A DNA stretch of 64,000 nt. Source: Brasenia schreberi (Eukaryota; Streptophyta; Magnoliopsida; Nymphaeales; Cabombaceae). The stretch covers positions 12,105,501 to 12,169,500 of the forward strand of contig JAYKKT010000086.1 of NCBI GenBank assembly GCA_036023115.1, written 5' to 3'. Shown one piece after another: positions 12,201-57,831 of this stretch; the stretch's first letter is position 1, and each line of letters begins with the position of its first letter. The notes under the pieces are model-generated. The model did no database searches. It had not been told where the DNA came from and was given only the letters and a program-made list of their open reading frames with translations. The position numbers and the translations under genes are program-made.

Positions 12201-13448
12201 GTTGTATAAGGGTTAAAGTAACAGTTGGTGTAAATGAACTTAATTATAATTTGACTGGAAATAGTAACTTCTTTACCAAGTATTTATCATGCCTCCCAAC
12301 TGACATAACGTATATGAAGGTAAACATCTAAAACCTTATGGCTTATTGAGTTTCAAAAGTAGAGCTTTATTAGACAAGCGTAACCATTAAATGTCTACTA
12401 AGGAGGGAGCAGGAGTAGCAGTTCAGGTCGTGCTCTTCTTTTCTTTCTTGATAGGAAAGCTGCGACAAGACAAACCTCGGATAGATATGTGTGACCCTGG
12501 GTATTGAAGCCATCACCCTGTCGGCCAAACGTTCTTCTGAATCGACTCACTAACCACAATTGAAACTTGGAGTGAACTTTAGTCTGCATTCAAAACTGAA
12601 AGTACAATGTAAGATCGATTGAGTGCAATAGTCACGTCAAAGTTTTAGTTAAAGTGAATCAATAATTAATTAAAAGTACAATCAATTAATTTTCATATAG
12701 TCCTAGTCAATTACTAATTTAAATTAATTACTTTTGTGATATATTTTTACTAGTATTAACAAAATTATGTTTAATGTAATATCAAATAGTTACTTGAGAT
12801 GACTTATATCAACTAAAACAAGCCTATGTTAACTAATTAATTAAAGTTTTAATTTTACCTACATAATACTTTTAACTTAATTATGCATATTAATCAACAA
12901 TTGTATGTAGTGCTACTAACAAAAAAAGTCAAACTATATTTACAAATTAAGTGATAACAACTAATTGTTTTACTTTAAAATTATTTTTTAACTTTCATTT
13001 ATTGTAACATGTTGATCTATCCCAAAATTCATTCACTATTCTTTTAGTGATCAATCTTTGAAAAGGTTTATATAATAATAGTCATGTATCATCTTGTGAC
13101 AGAAACGAAGATACTGAAATGGGTGTATAGTCATACAAAGAAAGATCATATCTTAATGAGGTTATTAAAAACAAATCGAAAACAACACCAATAAATGACA
13201 AAAGGAGTTTAAATCATTTACGATAGTTTAGGCATATAAAAACAACCAAAGGAAGTTTCAATAAGAAAGTATAACAAACTATATAATGAAAATATTAAAA
13301 GAGAAAGAAATAATAAAAAATGACCTAACTTTTGTCAACTACTAACAAAGCATAAGATTGAGCTTATAAATTCATATAGTTGATCTCATCTTGTGTGAGA
13401 AATGGCTTAGTTGTTATTGTATCAAAAAGAATTTTTGATAAAGGACTC

Positions 13449-13479
<31 letters not shown>

Positions 13480-14630
13480 GCAGGATACTTTCTCGTTTCA
13501 AAAAGATACAGAAATGGGATTGACCACTGAAACATTTCGGCTTCACTTTAAGCTAGTTGCCCACCCTTTCCAAGTATATAAAAAATCGCCCAACAAAAAT
13601 CCCTAAAGCTCTATTAGTGAGTGTTTGGGTGCGGTAGCTATGATGTGCTAGGCGTCATGTTTGAATCTCTGGAACTGTGGGTTTCAATTAACTTCTTGGC
13701 ATTTATTTGTTTTTATTTTTTATCAATACATATTTATACTTATCATATTTCTATAATATCTCTATATATACATCATATATCTATTTTCCTTTATGTACCT
13801 ACAATTATATAAATATATATATATATATAAGAGAGAGAGAGAGAAGAAAATGATAAATACATATCTTCCAATGCATAATCCTGCATAAACATTTCCACCA
13901 TTCTATTAGCATGATGAATGGTAAAGATTTAAATTAAAAAACTAAAAATACTATTATACTTTGTATAAAGCAGTTGATTTACATAACTTTGTTTAACCAT
14001 TTCAAGCATTCAAATAAAAATCAAGCAGTATTTATATAAGATTATACACCAAAAGACATGCATTTACCACTCTCTCTATATATAATATATATGCTTTTGA
14101 GCAATAAGCAATCTTCTCCCACTCAACATTTGGTGGTGAAAAGTAGCCCCTTATTGGGCGAATTGGGCATAAGCGACGTCCAATACACATCCCCAAACTT
14201 CAAAGTCGTTCCAACAATTTTACTAGTCTAATAGGATCGGCTGAGATGGTCAAAAGCTAAACTAGGAAATAAAGCGAGAACGGATTTGCACAGGGAGCCC
14301 ATTTTCCCAAATAAATGCAGTCAAAGCTCATCAAAACTTGGTAACACAGGACAAATTGAACAATTCCAAATGCTACTATGTATACCATATAAAATTTTCT
14401 TCTTAGTTAACAATTATCTCTATCGAGATAACTAAAGTCTCGATTGATGACTACAAATCGAGACTCATTGACTACAGGATAGATGTGACTAATGACAATA
14501 ATCCCAAATCCCATCATAGGCATATATTACTACACTCATAAACTCCTTCTGCAATCTTTTCCGGTTTGGCAGTTTGAAAAGAAAACATATTTATTTTATT
14601 AGAACTACTAGAAGTACGACTCGACCTAGA
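12201..14630. other. AT-rich intergenic sequence
   Basis: No gene recognised on either strand. It contains several simple repeats, including (AT)n at 13452-13478 and alternating TA plus GA runs at about 13812-13845. Confidence 0.5.
13452..13478. repeat. (AT)n microsatellite
   Basis: Uninterrupted AT dinucleotides over about 27 bp. Confidence 0.9.
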
Positions 14631-15092
14631 ATGACGAATCAGTTATCGGAGCCCATTGTAATTAAGGATTTGATTGATAACCTTTTAGGCTGCACACACA
14701 CAACTACCAATGAGAAACTTGCATGCGCTCTTGAACCACATAACAACAAACCTCTAAAACATCCCGAGCAAGAAGTCATGTATCCTAGTGCATCCTCTAC
14801 CATTTTGGTTGAATCCTCTTCCATCGACTTGTGGGAGATGATAACTTTAATGATCGAGCAGCTTAACACAAGGCCCTTCTCTCTCCTTTTCATTTTGAAT
14901 GAAGTGGTTCATGGTTTATACGTTATACAAACCCTTTGGGAAGATATAGATCTTCCTTTTGGGCTAGTAAGATTAATTAAAGAGGCTTGTAATGTCTTTG
15001 TCAAAAATAGACTTGATTATTTTAGCTTAGATTTTGCTCCTCGAGGAGCAAGTCGAAACCCTTTGTCAGCATCGCCAAGAATTACAAACTGA
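14631..15092 (+). CDS. Unrecognised ORF, possibly a relic
   Basis: An ATG-started frame of 153 codons, long for this AT-rich region, encoding no domain I recognise. Visible features are an aliphatic stretch (FSLLFILNEVVHGLYVIQTLW) and a basic, serine-rich C-terminus. Just downstream, in another frame from about 15040, there is a coiled-coil-like reading (LLEEQVETLCQHRQELQ) that hits a stop near 15126. This suggests a frameshifted relic of a longer gene or an old element. It lies next to the degenerate LINE at 15481. Coding status doubtful. Confidence 0.25.
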   Translation: MTNQLSEPIVIKDLIDNLLGCTHTTTNEKLACALEPHNNKPLKHPEQEVMYPSASSTILVESSSIDLWEMITLMIEQLNTRPFSLLFILNEVVHGLYVIQTLWEDIDLPFGLVRLIKEACNVFVKNRLDYFSLDFAPRGASRNPLSASPRITN

Positions 15093-15480
15093 AGCTTCTC
15101 GGGTATTGTATGATCTCAATTTTCTATAATCTCACGCATCCATTGCAGAGAGATGCGAAAGTTTCAGCTTCTCGAGGGCTCATTCAAGAATCATAGAAGT
15201 TGTATCTTTGCTTTACAACCAATCTCTCGAGAGGGATGCTCGATCCAATGTTCCTCATAATAACAGTTTTGAGGAATGCTGAAAAAATTTAAGAGTAGTT
15301 TCATAATGGATATTGGGCTAGGTGACATAAGCTACATGTGAAAGTTGAAGATATCATAATGATGATCTTGTCATCAGTTTTGGTCATTAATGACTAATAT
15401 AAAACGTTCATTCTTCTTTGCATGTGTAATTTGTTCTTTTACTTTTTTACCCTTTACTTTCATTCCCTTGAAAAACTCTA

Positions 15481-18400
15481 CCCACGTAAGGGATCACCCT
15501 TGCATGGACAATCTCAAGCTCGATAAAGGAAGAGGGTTACGTTAGGCTTCCAATAAATTATGAGCATTACGATGGGACATTGACTCTTAGCAACATGCTG
15601 GAAAGCCTGAATGCAGTGAAAAGTAAGCAAGAACCTATATATCCTTTCCCGGATATAATGAATCAATTACAGAGAGAGTTGCCATATTATGGACGTGTGT
15701 GGGTAAAGAAGTTAGTCCCGCTACATTATTGCCCGAATGTAATGAACAAGTTATAGTAAGGGTCTTCACATTTTCAACATAGACGAATACGGAAGGTAAG
15801 GAAGCTAGTCCTAGATAATAAAATTCTTATTGGTGCTTGGAATATCGGAACATTGGCCGACAAGTTAATGAAAGTGGTAGATACTATGATTTAGAAAAAG
15901 ATTCACATCCTATGTTTATAAGAGACAAAGTGGATTGGAGAAAAGCAAAAGAGATTAAGAATAAAGGTTTTAAATTATAGTACGTAGAAAAGAAAATTTA
16001 TCGAAATGGAATTGGTATTATTATAAATCAAGATTTAGAGGATAGTGTAGTAGACATGCAACAATATAGTGATCGAATTATAATAGTGAAATTAGTGTTA
16101 GGAGTAGAGGTTTTGAATATAGTTTGTGCTTATACACCCCTAAAAGGATTAAAAGATAGTATAACAAAGGCTTTTGGGGAGGAGTTAGATAAGGTAATTC
16201 AAAGAATTCCACAAATGTAGATGATTTATTTCGAAGGAGACTTCAATGAACATGCCAGTTAAGAGGCATTAGGATATCAAGGTATTCATGGAAACTATGG
16301 TTTTGGAGATATAAATGAGGAGGATAGGGAGATTTTACATTTAGTTATGACTTTTAATATTTTTATAACTAATACAATTTTAAAAAATGAGATGAACATT
16401 TGATTACTTATAAGAGTCGCTTGTTACACACACAAATTGATTATTTTGTTTGCAGGAAAAAACATAGATCATGTTTTAAAGATTCTAAGGTATTTACAGG
16501 AAAAAGCTTAACTACTCAACGTCGACTTTTAATAATAGATTTGTATATAAAAAAGTGGACAAAGAATAATACAGTGCATAGAATTATTCATACTAGATTG
16601 TGGACTCTCAAATGCGAGAAAGACAATATATTTAAACAAAAAGTTCCTCAAGGAGATGCTTGAAATTATTTAGGTACACCTAATATGTGAAATAATATGA
16701 CTACATACCGATACAAAAAGAAGCTTGGTGGTGGAGTGAAGTAGTGCAAGATAAAATCATGACAAAGAAGGCATGTTACAAATTGCATTATGCCAAGAAA
16801 ACTAATGAAACTTGCGAGACTTATAAGAAAACAAAGAGAAGCGAAAAAGATCGTTAGTGAATCAAAGATTTGGATGAGAAGATTCTGGCAGCGAATGATG
16901 ATATAAAAACATATGAAAATTTATTTTTATAAGCTTTTTAAAGAAAATACATATAGTAGTATTAGCTTACGAGAGAGCCAAATAAGAAAAGTATATAAAC
17001 CACAATTTCTATCAACATATTCAAAAGAATGAAGTCAAAAAGATTCTTAAATATACGAAGGTTGATAAATCTGTAGGACCATATAATATTTCTAAAGTAT
17101 GAAAAATACTATGAGAGATGGGACTCACTTAGCTCACAAAACTATTTAATTAAATATAAAGAACCGAAAAGATACCCAATGAATGGAGAGTGAGTACACT
17201 TATACATATATAAGAATAAGAGACATTCAGAATTGTATGAATTATCGAGATATCAATATCAAGTTAATAACCAATACTGTAAAATTATGATAAAGAATTA
17301 TCGAACGTAGGTTAAGACAAATATCGAGTACAACAGATAATCAATTTGGATTCATGCCCGATAGATCTACTATTTAAGTGATTCACCAATTGAAATGTCT
17401 TATAAAACATATTAGAGAAAAAGAGAAGAACCCTCACGTGATATTTATTGATTTAGAAAAAGCTTACAATAAGATGCTAAGAGATATTCTTTGGAAAACC
17501 TTAGAAAATAGAAGTATTCCATTGACATACATAAATCTTATAAGAAACATGTACGTTGGTGCAAAATCATGTGTGAGAACTAATGAAAGAATGACAAACT
17601 CCTTTGAAGTAAATATTGGGTTACATTAGGGATCAACTTTAAGTCAATATTTATTTATATTAGTCATTGATGAGTTAACAAAACATATTCAAGATCAAAT
17701 ACCTTATTGTATGTTATTTTCAGATAACATTATGTTAATGAATGGATATAAGAAAAAAGAATAGAAAATTAGAACTACGAAGAGAAACATTAAAAAGTAA
17801 AGGCTTTCGACTTAGTAGAACAAACACTAAATATATGAAATGTACGTTTACTCATTTGAGTACTTCAGAAGACATATAAATTAAGATTTACACACATTGT
17901 ATCCCTCACAATGAAAATTTTAAATACTTAGGATCAATTTTTTAAAGTGATGAAAAAATTGATAAAGATGTTATATATAAAATAATGTCGATTGGTTAAA
18001 ATAAAGAGGGTCAACATGTAATATATGTGATAAGAAGATACCATTAAAGTTGAAAGTTAAATATTATAGAGCAACAATTAGACCCACTATGTTTTATGGT
18101 TCTTAGTGTTGAGCAACTAATCACCATATAAAAAAGATATTTATACCAAAAATAAAGATGTTGAGATGGATGAATGGTTACACAAGTAAAAACCATATAC
18201 ATAATGAGGTTATTAGAAACAAATTAGGAGTAGCACCAATAGAAGATAAAATGAGAGAAAATAGTTTAGATATGTGAAAACAAATTAAGAGTTAACACCG
18301 AAGAATACTCCCATAAGAAGATATGAAAAATTAGATTGTGAAAATGTTAAAAGAGGAAGAGATCGATCTTTTGTTGGAAAAAACTATAAAGAACGATATA

Positions 18401-18509
18401 GTTTATATTGAGTTAACTATTAGCATAGCACATTATAGAGCCATGTGAAAATAAAAAATTCATGTAACTAACCCCATCTAGTATGAGAAAAAGCTTAATT
18501 GTTGTTGTT
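15481..18509 (+). mobile_element. Degenerate near-full-length RTE-like LINE (copy A)
   Basis: Starts with the family 5' end (cgtaagggatcacccttgca) and ends with the family 3' end (cccatctagtatgagaaaaa then ttgttgttgtt). In between, decayed frames show an APE-type endonuclease (IGAWNIGTL near 15830, the SLLHTQIDYFVCRKK region at 16400-16460) and a reverse transcriptase (LIKHIREKEKNPHVIFIDLEKAY at 17390-17470, LFSDN at the catalytic site near 17715). Many stops and indels make it inactive. No target duplication is evident. It lies downstream of the helicase gene, not inside it. Confidence 0.85.
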
Positions 18510-18904
18510 AATAGGATATAACACTGCCACATCATTCTCTTCAAAAAATTGATAACCTTACCTCAAAACCCAAGCTTTCATATTAAAAACATGTTCTCTT
18601 CCCTAACTGTTCCCATGACTCCCAACAATCCAGATTTGTCTAGAATTTCAATCTTGAGTTACCACATATCCCAACTGACCGCCTCTAACTATTCTCTTTG
18701 TCTCTACTATGTCTGCTACAAAAAACCTTAGAATTGTGAAAGAGGTGATAATCCCCAAAACCCTTATGCTCTATTATCTTCTCAGGGATATACAAAAACA
18801 ACCATAAATACTGAAAGCATAGAAGAGAGAGTTGTAGATGGGCGTGTCAGCTGACATGCGAAATAACAATGGCAAAAATGCGTCCGATCTCGGAAAGAAG
18901 TATT
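18510..18904. other. 3' flank of the helicase gene
   Basis: Contains the 3' untranslated region of the minus-strand helicase gene and the spacer to LINE copy A. No other gene seen. Confidence 0.5.
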
Positions 18905-51717
<32,813 letters not shown>

Positions 51718-53680
51718 AATTGAAGTATCCACACACGATTCTCTCCTTTTCCGCTTCTTCTAATCCTCACAACCACACAGCCAACGCCCAAAATCACCAG
51801 AAAACAAAACCCTAGCTTGCAGAAGAAGAAAACCCGGAAACCGTCCTGATCAAAATTCGTAACTCAACCACTTTGCCAAAACTTCAAAAACCCTAAAACA
51901 GCATCCAAAGAGAGATTAAATAACAAAGCATGGTACACCAAGAACCCTAACGAATCGAGCTTAACACGAATAACAGAGAGAAGACAAGCACCAATTGCAG
52001 ACAAGAAAATCAGTAACTGCTGATTGCAAACAAGAAAATCAATAACTCTTCCTTAATTCAACCCACCTTACCAACATCTTGAGAGAGAGACCTAAGAAGA
52101 AAAGCAAAGACCAGAAACTCTTCGCTTTTCTCTTTTTTCCTATTTGCGAAGAAGTTGCACCTCGTTTTGCGAATACGCGCTCCTGCAAGTCCTCGTAACA
52201 ACGAGAACACTCTTTTAACTTGGTTAGGATTTGTTGTTGCTTTTTTAGAAAATATCATAACGCATTCCTAACTAAGACACGGAAAAACGACACGAGATCC
52301 GTCCGTCGTATCTTATTCAACTCATCCGACGACGACACGATATGTATGAAAGTTGAGAAGTATTAAGGTGACATCCCAACAACTTAGAAAATAGGTCACA
52401 AGACATCCTTTTCATCTTGGTTAGATTTTTTTTATTTTAAAACATTTTTAGTGAAAAACTAATTTATGAAAAATGTTAAAAAACAAACTATAAAAATATT
52501 GAAAAGAAATAATTACAAATAATATAACTTATGTTGAGTTAATTGCTAGAATGATACATGATCAAATTCTATAAAAATAAAGAATTTATTTAGAGAAAAA
52601 ACTTAATTATTATTGTATTTTAATATGAAAAAACACTTAATTATTATTGTATTTGTTCAAAAGCTACTATGAGACATGATGTCACATGAGTGCGGGTGAA
52701 CAGGCAAAAGAGGAAAAATTGTTGACACGGCCCACAGTTTATATACGAGGAGTTGTCACATGGATGCAGGTGGACGCAAGGGCGTAAAGTTGCAATATAT
52801 TGAAAATTACAAGCGCAAAAGTGTTACCCTGTGTATATACATAAAATTTACTTTTATAAAGTTATTTAAATTACTCCATGAGTGTCTAGGCAGCTCCTTT
52901 TGGTTCGACTAGGGGAAACCATAAAAAAATTATTCAAACCGATCGTGATTGTTGCTTTCAAAAGTTAACATGCTAATAAACAATATAAAAAAATAATAGA
53001 GTTAACTCTGATACATGAGAAATGCGCGTGTCCAAGACAAGTGCGGCACTCGAATAGAAAACGTTTAGGACACAAGTTCAACTTGTGGAACCTTGTTGGC
53101 TTCCGTTTGCTGGACGGTTTGAATCTAAAACCAAAACCAAGTCTTTCCCTGCACTCATGTGACATCATTTATCACATGCGTTTTAAGCGCGAAGACTTCA
53201 TTTATCCTCTCTTTTTAATTATTTTGAAACCTTTTGCCCGTTTACAAGGGTTCAAATGGAAGGCTCAAGTCACCACTTCAGCGTTTGTGTTTGAATGAGA
53301 TAGATAAATTCAATTCATTAACTTTCTTCCACCCACATGACCAATACGAGCATAACAGAACCATAGGGCCACGTTAGTTCCCATAGTGAGGCGCTGCGAG
53401 TTAGTGAACCGTTCTAGTAGTGCCTTTGCCCTATATGGTAATGCTGAGCCACCATCAAACACAGTTGTGTGTGAAGCAATTTGGAGGTTATGACACTACT
53501 GGCTTGACAAACCGCACCATTCGCCATGCGCCGACCCGCATCATTTTCCTCATATAGGCAGGCTTTCATACTTGGGTATATATAATATTTAGAACCGTTT
53601 GAGAATATCTACCCATATGTGCACGTTTAATAACTCATCCCGTGAAATTCTTGAACTAGCTACCATATCTCATCATCTCT
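51718..53680. other. Helicase 5' leader/promoter region and intergenic spacer
   Basis: Upstream of the helicase ATG the minus strand carries leader-like sequence with several AGGGTTTT/CTAGGG motifs at 51800-51900, common near starts of plant translation-related genes. I cannot fix the transcription start. Beyond about 52300 the sequence is AT-rich with no gene seen. Confidence 0.4.
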
Positions 53681-54490
53681 TGCAGCCCCCTGACGGACTC
53701 CCTGTCGTGGCTCATGTAAGTGGCGCCCGACTGGAAGACCCACCTGAAGCACTGCCCCTGGGACAACACCCCTCTACACCACACCAAGAGACGGCGCAGC
53801 AGGGTGGTCCCGACTTCAAGTTGAAATAAAGTTGGACTTAGGCAACGTGAGATCGGAATAAGGCTAAGGCACAAAAAGGGGGTCTCACGGGTAGGAGCAT
53901 TAGGGAGCGTGTTAGGCAGGTAGTATGGACCGCAGGGCATCCTGATAGCCACACCACCCTGGCACTGCTCAAACACATGCACAACCACCCTGAAAGGTGC
54001 CTGCACAGGACCACTTGTGGGAAGCCCGAACAGGACTGTCGTCAGACAACCTGTAAGAACTCCCACAGGGATGGCCGAGGCAGGACCACAAGGCAGTCAT
54101 ACTTACCCTAAGTGATAAGGCCAGAGGGCGCAGACATTGACAGGGTGTGGTTGGGCCAAATGGGGAAGGTTGGCGCTGACAGCACCCTACCGCAAGGTAG
54201 CAGGGCGCAAAGTGGGGATCGGGCGACAATGACGTCTCTTGGCTTGCTGACTGGCCAGGAGTGGAGTTAGAAGTCTGCCCCTTGACCAGAGTTAGACGGG
54301 TAGCACAGGGGGGACCACTGACAGGGCGGCTCTGTTGAAAGTATACCCTGGCCAATAGAAGGGTGATTGACCAGGCTGGGTCAGGACTCAGTCTGAAGTT
54401 GTACTGGTCCAACCCCTTAGTCTATAAAAGGGGATGGACGAGTAGGAGAGAAGGGGTCGAGCATTTGCAGGTTGAACGAAGGCTGCCAAG
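53681..54490 (+). repeat. Gypsy 5' LTR, truncated
   Basis: Homologous to 59197-59986. Similarity stops after ggctgccaag at 54490, only about 60 bp after the TATA box, so R/U5 is missing. Confidence 0.82.
54423..54430 (+). promoter_or_regulatory. TATA box in 5' LTR
   Basis: TATAAAAG, with the same box at 59919-59926 in the 3' LTR. Confidence 0.65.
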
Positions 54491-54526
54491 GAGGTAACTT
54501 CATTGGGAGTGAGCGCCCCAGGCCCG

Positions 54527-55490
54527 ATGGATAGGGTTCCGACGCTAGAAGACCAACTACGATGACTTCAAGAAGAGTTGGCGGCAACAAGGGGTACCTC
54601 CCAGCCCTCTACCTCAAGTTCGACCCCATCCCAAATCGTCCTAACTGCGGAGGCACTACAGGCGCTCATAAGGCTGGCAGATCAAGGCATTGCCACCCCT
54701 AGAGGCACCAAGGCACAGAGAGCCAAAGTGTCGGAACCTAAGAGGTTCAACGGCCTAAGGGATGCCAAGGTGGTTGAAGACTTTTTGTATAATATGGACA
54801 CATACTTTGAAGCGACGTGGACCTCTGAGGAAGACAAGCTCCTGACGATAGTGCTTTACTTGGAAGGTAACATCAAGTTATGGTGGCGGACCAAGCAACA
54901 GGTGACAGGCCCCGACGGCCTGCCATCGATTAGCTCATGGGTGAGACTGAAAGATGAACTCCAAACCCAGTTCATGCCCACCTACACGGATTGGCAAGCA
55001 AGGGAGGTCATCCTCAAGGTGAGGCACACCAAGACTATAAGAGAATACGTAAGGCGGTTGTCATCCACCTTACTTGACGTTGAAGATATAAACGCGAAGG
55101 ACAAGCTATTCCTATTTGTGCATGGGTTCTAGCCTTGGGCACAAATTGAAATGAAGAGGCACTACCCGTCGGATGTCTACCATGCCATCACAATTGCGGA
55201 GGGCTTGGTAGACCTGCGCGGGAGTAAGGGGGACCAGAAAGAGGATGGACATTCGAAGGAAGACTTGTCTAGCCAAAGAGGTCGTGGAAGAGGCCATGGA
55301 TGCAAAGGGTCAAGACATCGAAATGGACGCGGAGGCAAGGGCACAGGTGGGGGAGCTGGCAAAGGCCAAACTCCTCCCGATGCACCCCAACAGAGTGGCG
55401 AGGCTCCCGGAGGCCCGAGACCACCAAGAGGGTCTGGGTGTGGCAGAGGCCAACCCCAAAGGCAAGGGGGTGCCCCAACCGTGCAGTGAC
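54527..55490 (+). pseudogene. Gypsy gag relic
   Basis: Frame from an ATG at 54527, with stops at 54563 and 55130. It contains the retrotransposon gag domain (EPKRFNGLRDAKVVEDFL, LTIVLYLEGNIKLWW, QTQFMPTYTDWQAREVIL) and then a Gly/Arg-rich basic tail (55260-55460). No CCHC zinc knuckle is visible. Confidence 0.8.
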
Positions 55491-55519
55491 CAACGCAATG
55501 GTGAAAGAACTGAAGGAAA

Positions 55520-55900
55520 ACCAAAACAATGAGGTAATGGCTACTTCCTTCCAAGTGTTGAACACGATGACCATAGAGCATCCCGTTAGGATGGAGTTGC
55601 TCTATGTGAAGGTGCAAATCGGCCCTTGTGCTATACGAGCTATGATAGACACGGGTGCTTTGCACTCAATCTTAAATTCGTCTAAGGCAAAAGAAATTGG
55701 AGTGACATTGATGGCATCGGACAAAAGGCTAAAGCCAGTGAATGAGCTTGTGGGAGGCATCGATGGAGTGGCTAGGGTGGTGAAGATCGTTGTAGGATGT
55801 TAGAGTGATCACACGGACTTCATCGTGACGGCATTAGACGATTTCAGTCTAATCCTTGGCATTGATTTCCTAAGGAAAGCCAAGGCCATGCCTGTTCCGC
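55520..55900 (+). pseudogene. Gypsy aspartic protease relic
   Basis: Frame with MIDTGALHSILNSSKAKEIG (catalytic DTGA at 55648-55659) and, after a TAG at 55801, the LILGIDFLRKAKA end of the domain. Confidence 0.78.
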
Positions 55901-56379
55901 ATCTCAGCGGCTTGGTGATAACTAACGAGACGCAACCCAACTTCGTGCCACATTGTGACCTCGACGAGGCTCCTACCGAGACCCCAGGTGTGGCGCCCCC
56001 TAAGACTACACTGCAGTCGACTGTCGCGCCCCTTTCAAAGGCAGCGATGCATCAGACAACAATGCCCCTTTCAAAGGTAGTGGCACAACCTACTACCACA
56101 TCACACACGAAGACCTTGAAGTCAAGCTTGGCGCAGGGCACAAGTACTAGCCAAGGCGCTAGCACCTCGCCCTTTGATGGTGCCAACTTGATGAAGACGA
56201 TAGATTTGGCTAAGGGTCCGAAGTTAGTTGAAGAGTTGGCCTTTCTTTCAGCCATACAAGTGGAAGACGACTTGAATAAAGGGTTGTCGATGATGTTGGC
56301 AGTAAACTTGGAGGTTGAACCCATGGTGGACTCAGGCCCAATCTCCATAGTGGTTCAAACAATGTTGAAGGAGTTTGGG

Positions 56380-57230
56380 GACATGCTACTCCCGGAGTTG
56401 CCTAAGCGACTACTCCCACGCAGAGCAACCGATCACAACATTGTGTTGATGCCAGATAGCCGACCCCCGTGTAGAGGTGCCTATCGGATGGGTCCTGCAG
56501 AGCTCGCCGAGTTAAGGCGATAGTTGGAAGAGCTTCTTGACGTTGGAATGGTGAGACCCTCTAAGAGCCCGTATGGCTCCCCTGTCCTGTTCCAACGGAA
56601 GCAAGACGGTACCCTAAGGATGTGCATGGACTACGGAGTGCTCAACAAGGTAACGGTGCGTGATCGTTACCCCCTACCCCTTATGGCAAACTTGTTCGAC
56701 CGATTAAGTGAGGCGCGCTGGTTCTCAAAGATGGATCTTAAGTCGGAGTACTGGCAGGTGAGGATTGCTCCTAGTGATGAGCCTAAAACGGCCATGATGA
56801 CACGGTATGACGTTATGAGTTTCTTGTAATGCCTTTCGGCCTAACTAATGCCTCAGCCATGTTCAGTAGGTTGATGAACGAGGTCTTACACGACCTATTA
56901 GATAAGTGTGTTGTAGTGTACTTAGATGACAGCCGTTTTCAGTAGGACGTTAGAAGACTATGTGGAGCACCTATACCAAGTCTTTGACTGACTAAGGGAG
57001 CACTCCCTCTACGTCAAGGAGGGAAAATGTGAGTTTGCAAGGCAAGGAATTTTCTTCCTTGGGCACGTCATAGGCCATGGTAAGGTAAGGATGGATGGGT
57101 GCAAGGTGAAGGTCATCCAAGAGTGAGAACCACCCCGAGGCTTAACGAAGCTAAGGAGCTTCCTAGGGCTGGCCAACTACTATAGGCGCTTCATTAAGGG
57201 GTTCTCAAAGTAAACTGCTCCCTTAACCGA
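56380..57230 (+). pseudogene. Gypsy reverse transcriptase relic
   Basis: Motifs in order: [51 protein letters not shown], then a one-base frameshift near 56827, MPFGLTNA, and YLDD at 56919-56930. Stops at 56521, 57124 and 57211. Confidence 0.85.
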
Positions 57231-57239
57231 TTTATTGAA

Positions 57240-57720
57240 GAAAGCTACGGCCTAGGAGTGGACAGGCCAGCACCAACATGCCTTTGAGTCGTTGAAAGCA
57301 GTCGTGTCAAATGAGCCGGTGTTGAGGCTCCCTGACTTCTCAATGCCTTTTGAGATGCACACGGACGCTAGCGATGTGGCCATTGTGGGAGACTTAGTGG
57401 AAGAGGGCCATCCAGTGGCTTATGAAAGTAGGAATCTTAAGGAGGCGGAGCACCGCTACCCAGCGCATGAGAAAGAGCTCTTGACGGTAGTGCATTGCCT
57501 CCAAGTATGGAGGGTCTATCTATTGGGGGTACCCTTCACGGTGGTGACGGACAACGTGGCTAACACGTTCCTAAAAATGTTGAAGAAGCTCACCGCTCGG
57601 TAGGCCCATTGGTTGGAGTTGTTAGAGGAGTATGATTTTGAATGGCGCTATAGACCAAGAAAGGAGAACATGGTTACAGATGCTCTTAGCCAAAAATGAG
57701 TGCAGGAGGTGGTAGCGACC
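57240..57720 (+). pseudogene. Gypsy RNase H relic
   Basis: Open from 57292 to 57603 with EMHTDASDVAIV, PVAYESRNLKEAEHRYPAHE and FTVVTDNVA. Stops at 57253, 57601 and 57697. Confidence 0.82.
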
Positions 57721-57831
57721 CTACACCGCATCGAAGGGGACATGCTGGACCGTGCGTGCCAACATGCCGAAGAGGACGAGTCTTATGTCTAGAGCCTAGA
57801 ACAGGTTAAGGCCAACCTAACGGCGAAATAT

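Noticed and set aside
51718..51732. Helicase start at the upstream GTG (51732)
   Set aside because: The open frame extends to a GTG, but the in-frame ATG at 51717 matches the family N-terminus and is the normal eukaryotic start.
53656..54412. Long open frames on the minus strand of the gypsy LTRs (also 58940-59681)
   Set aside because: These lie in GC-rich LTR sequence, have no recognisable domain and overlap the promoter parts of the element. Treated as chance frames.
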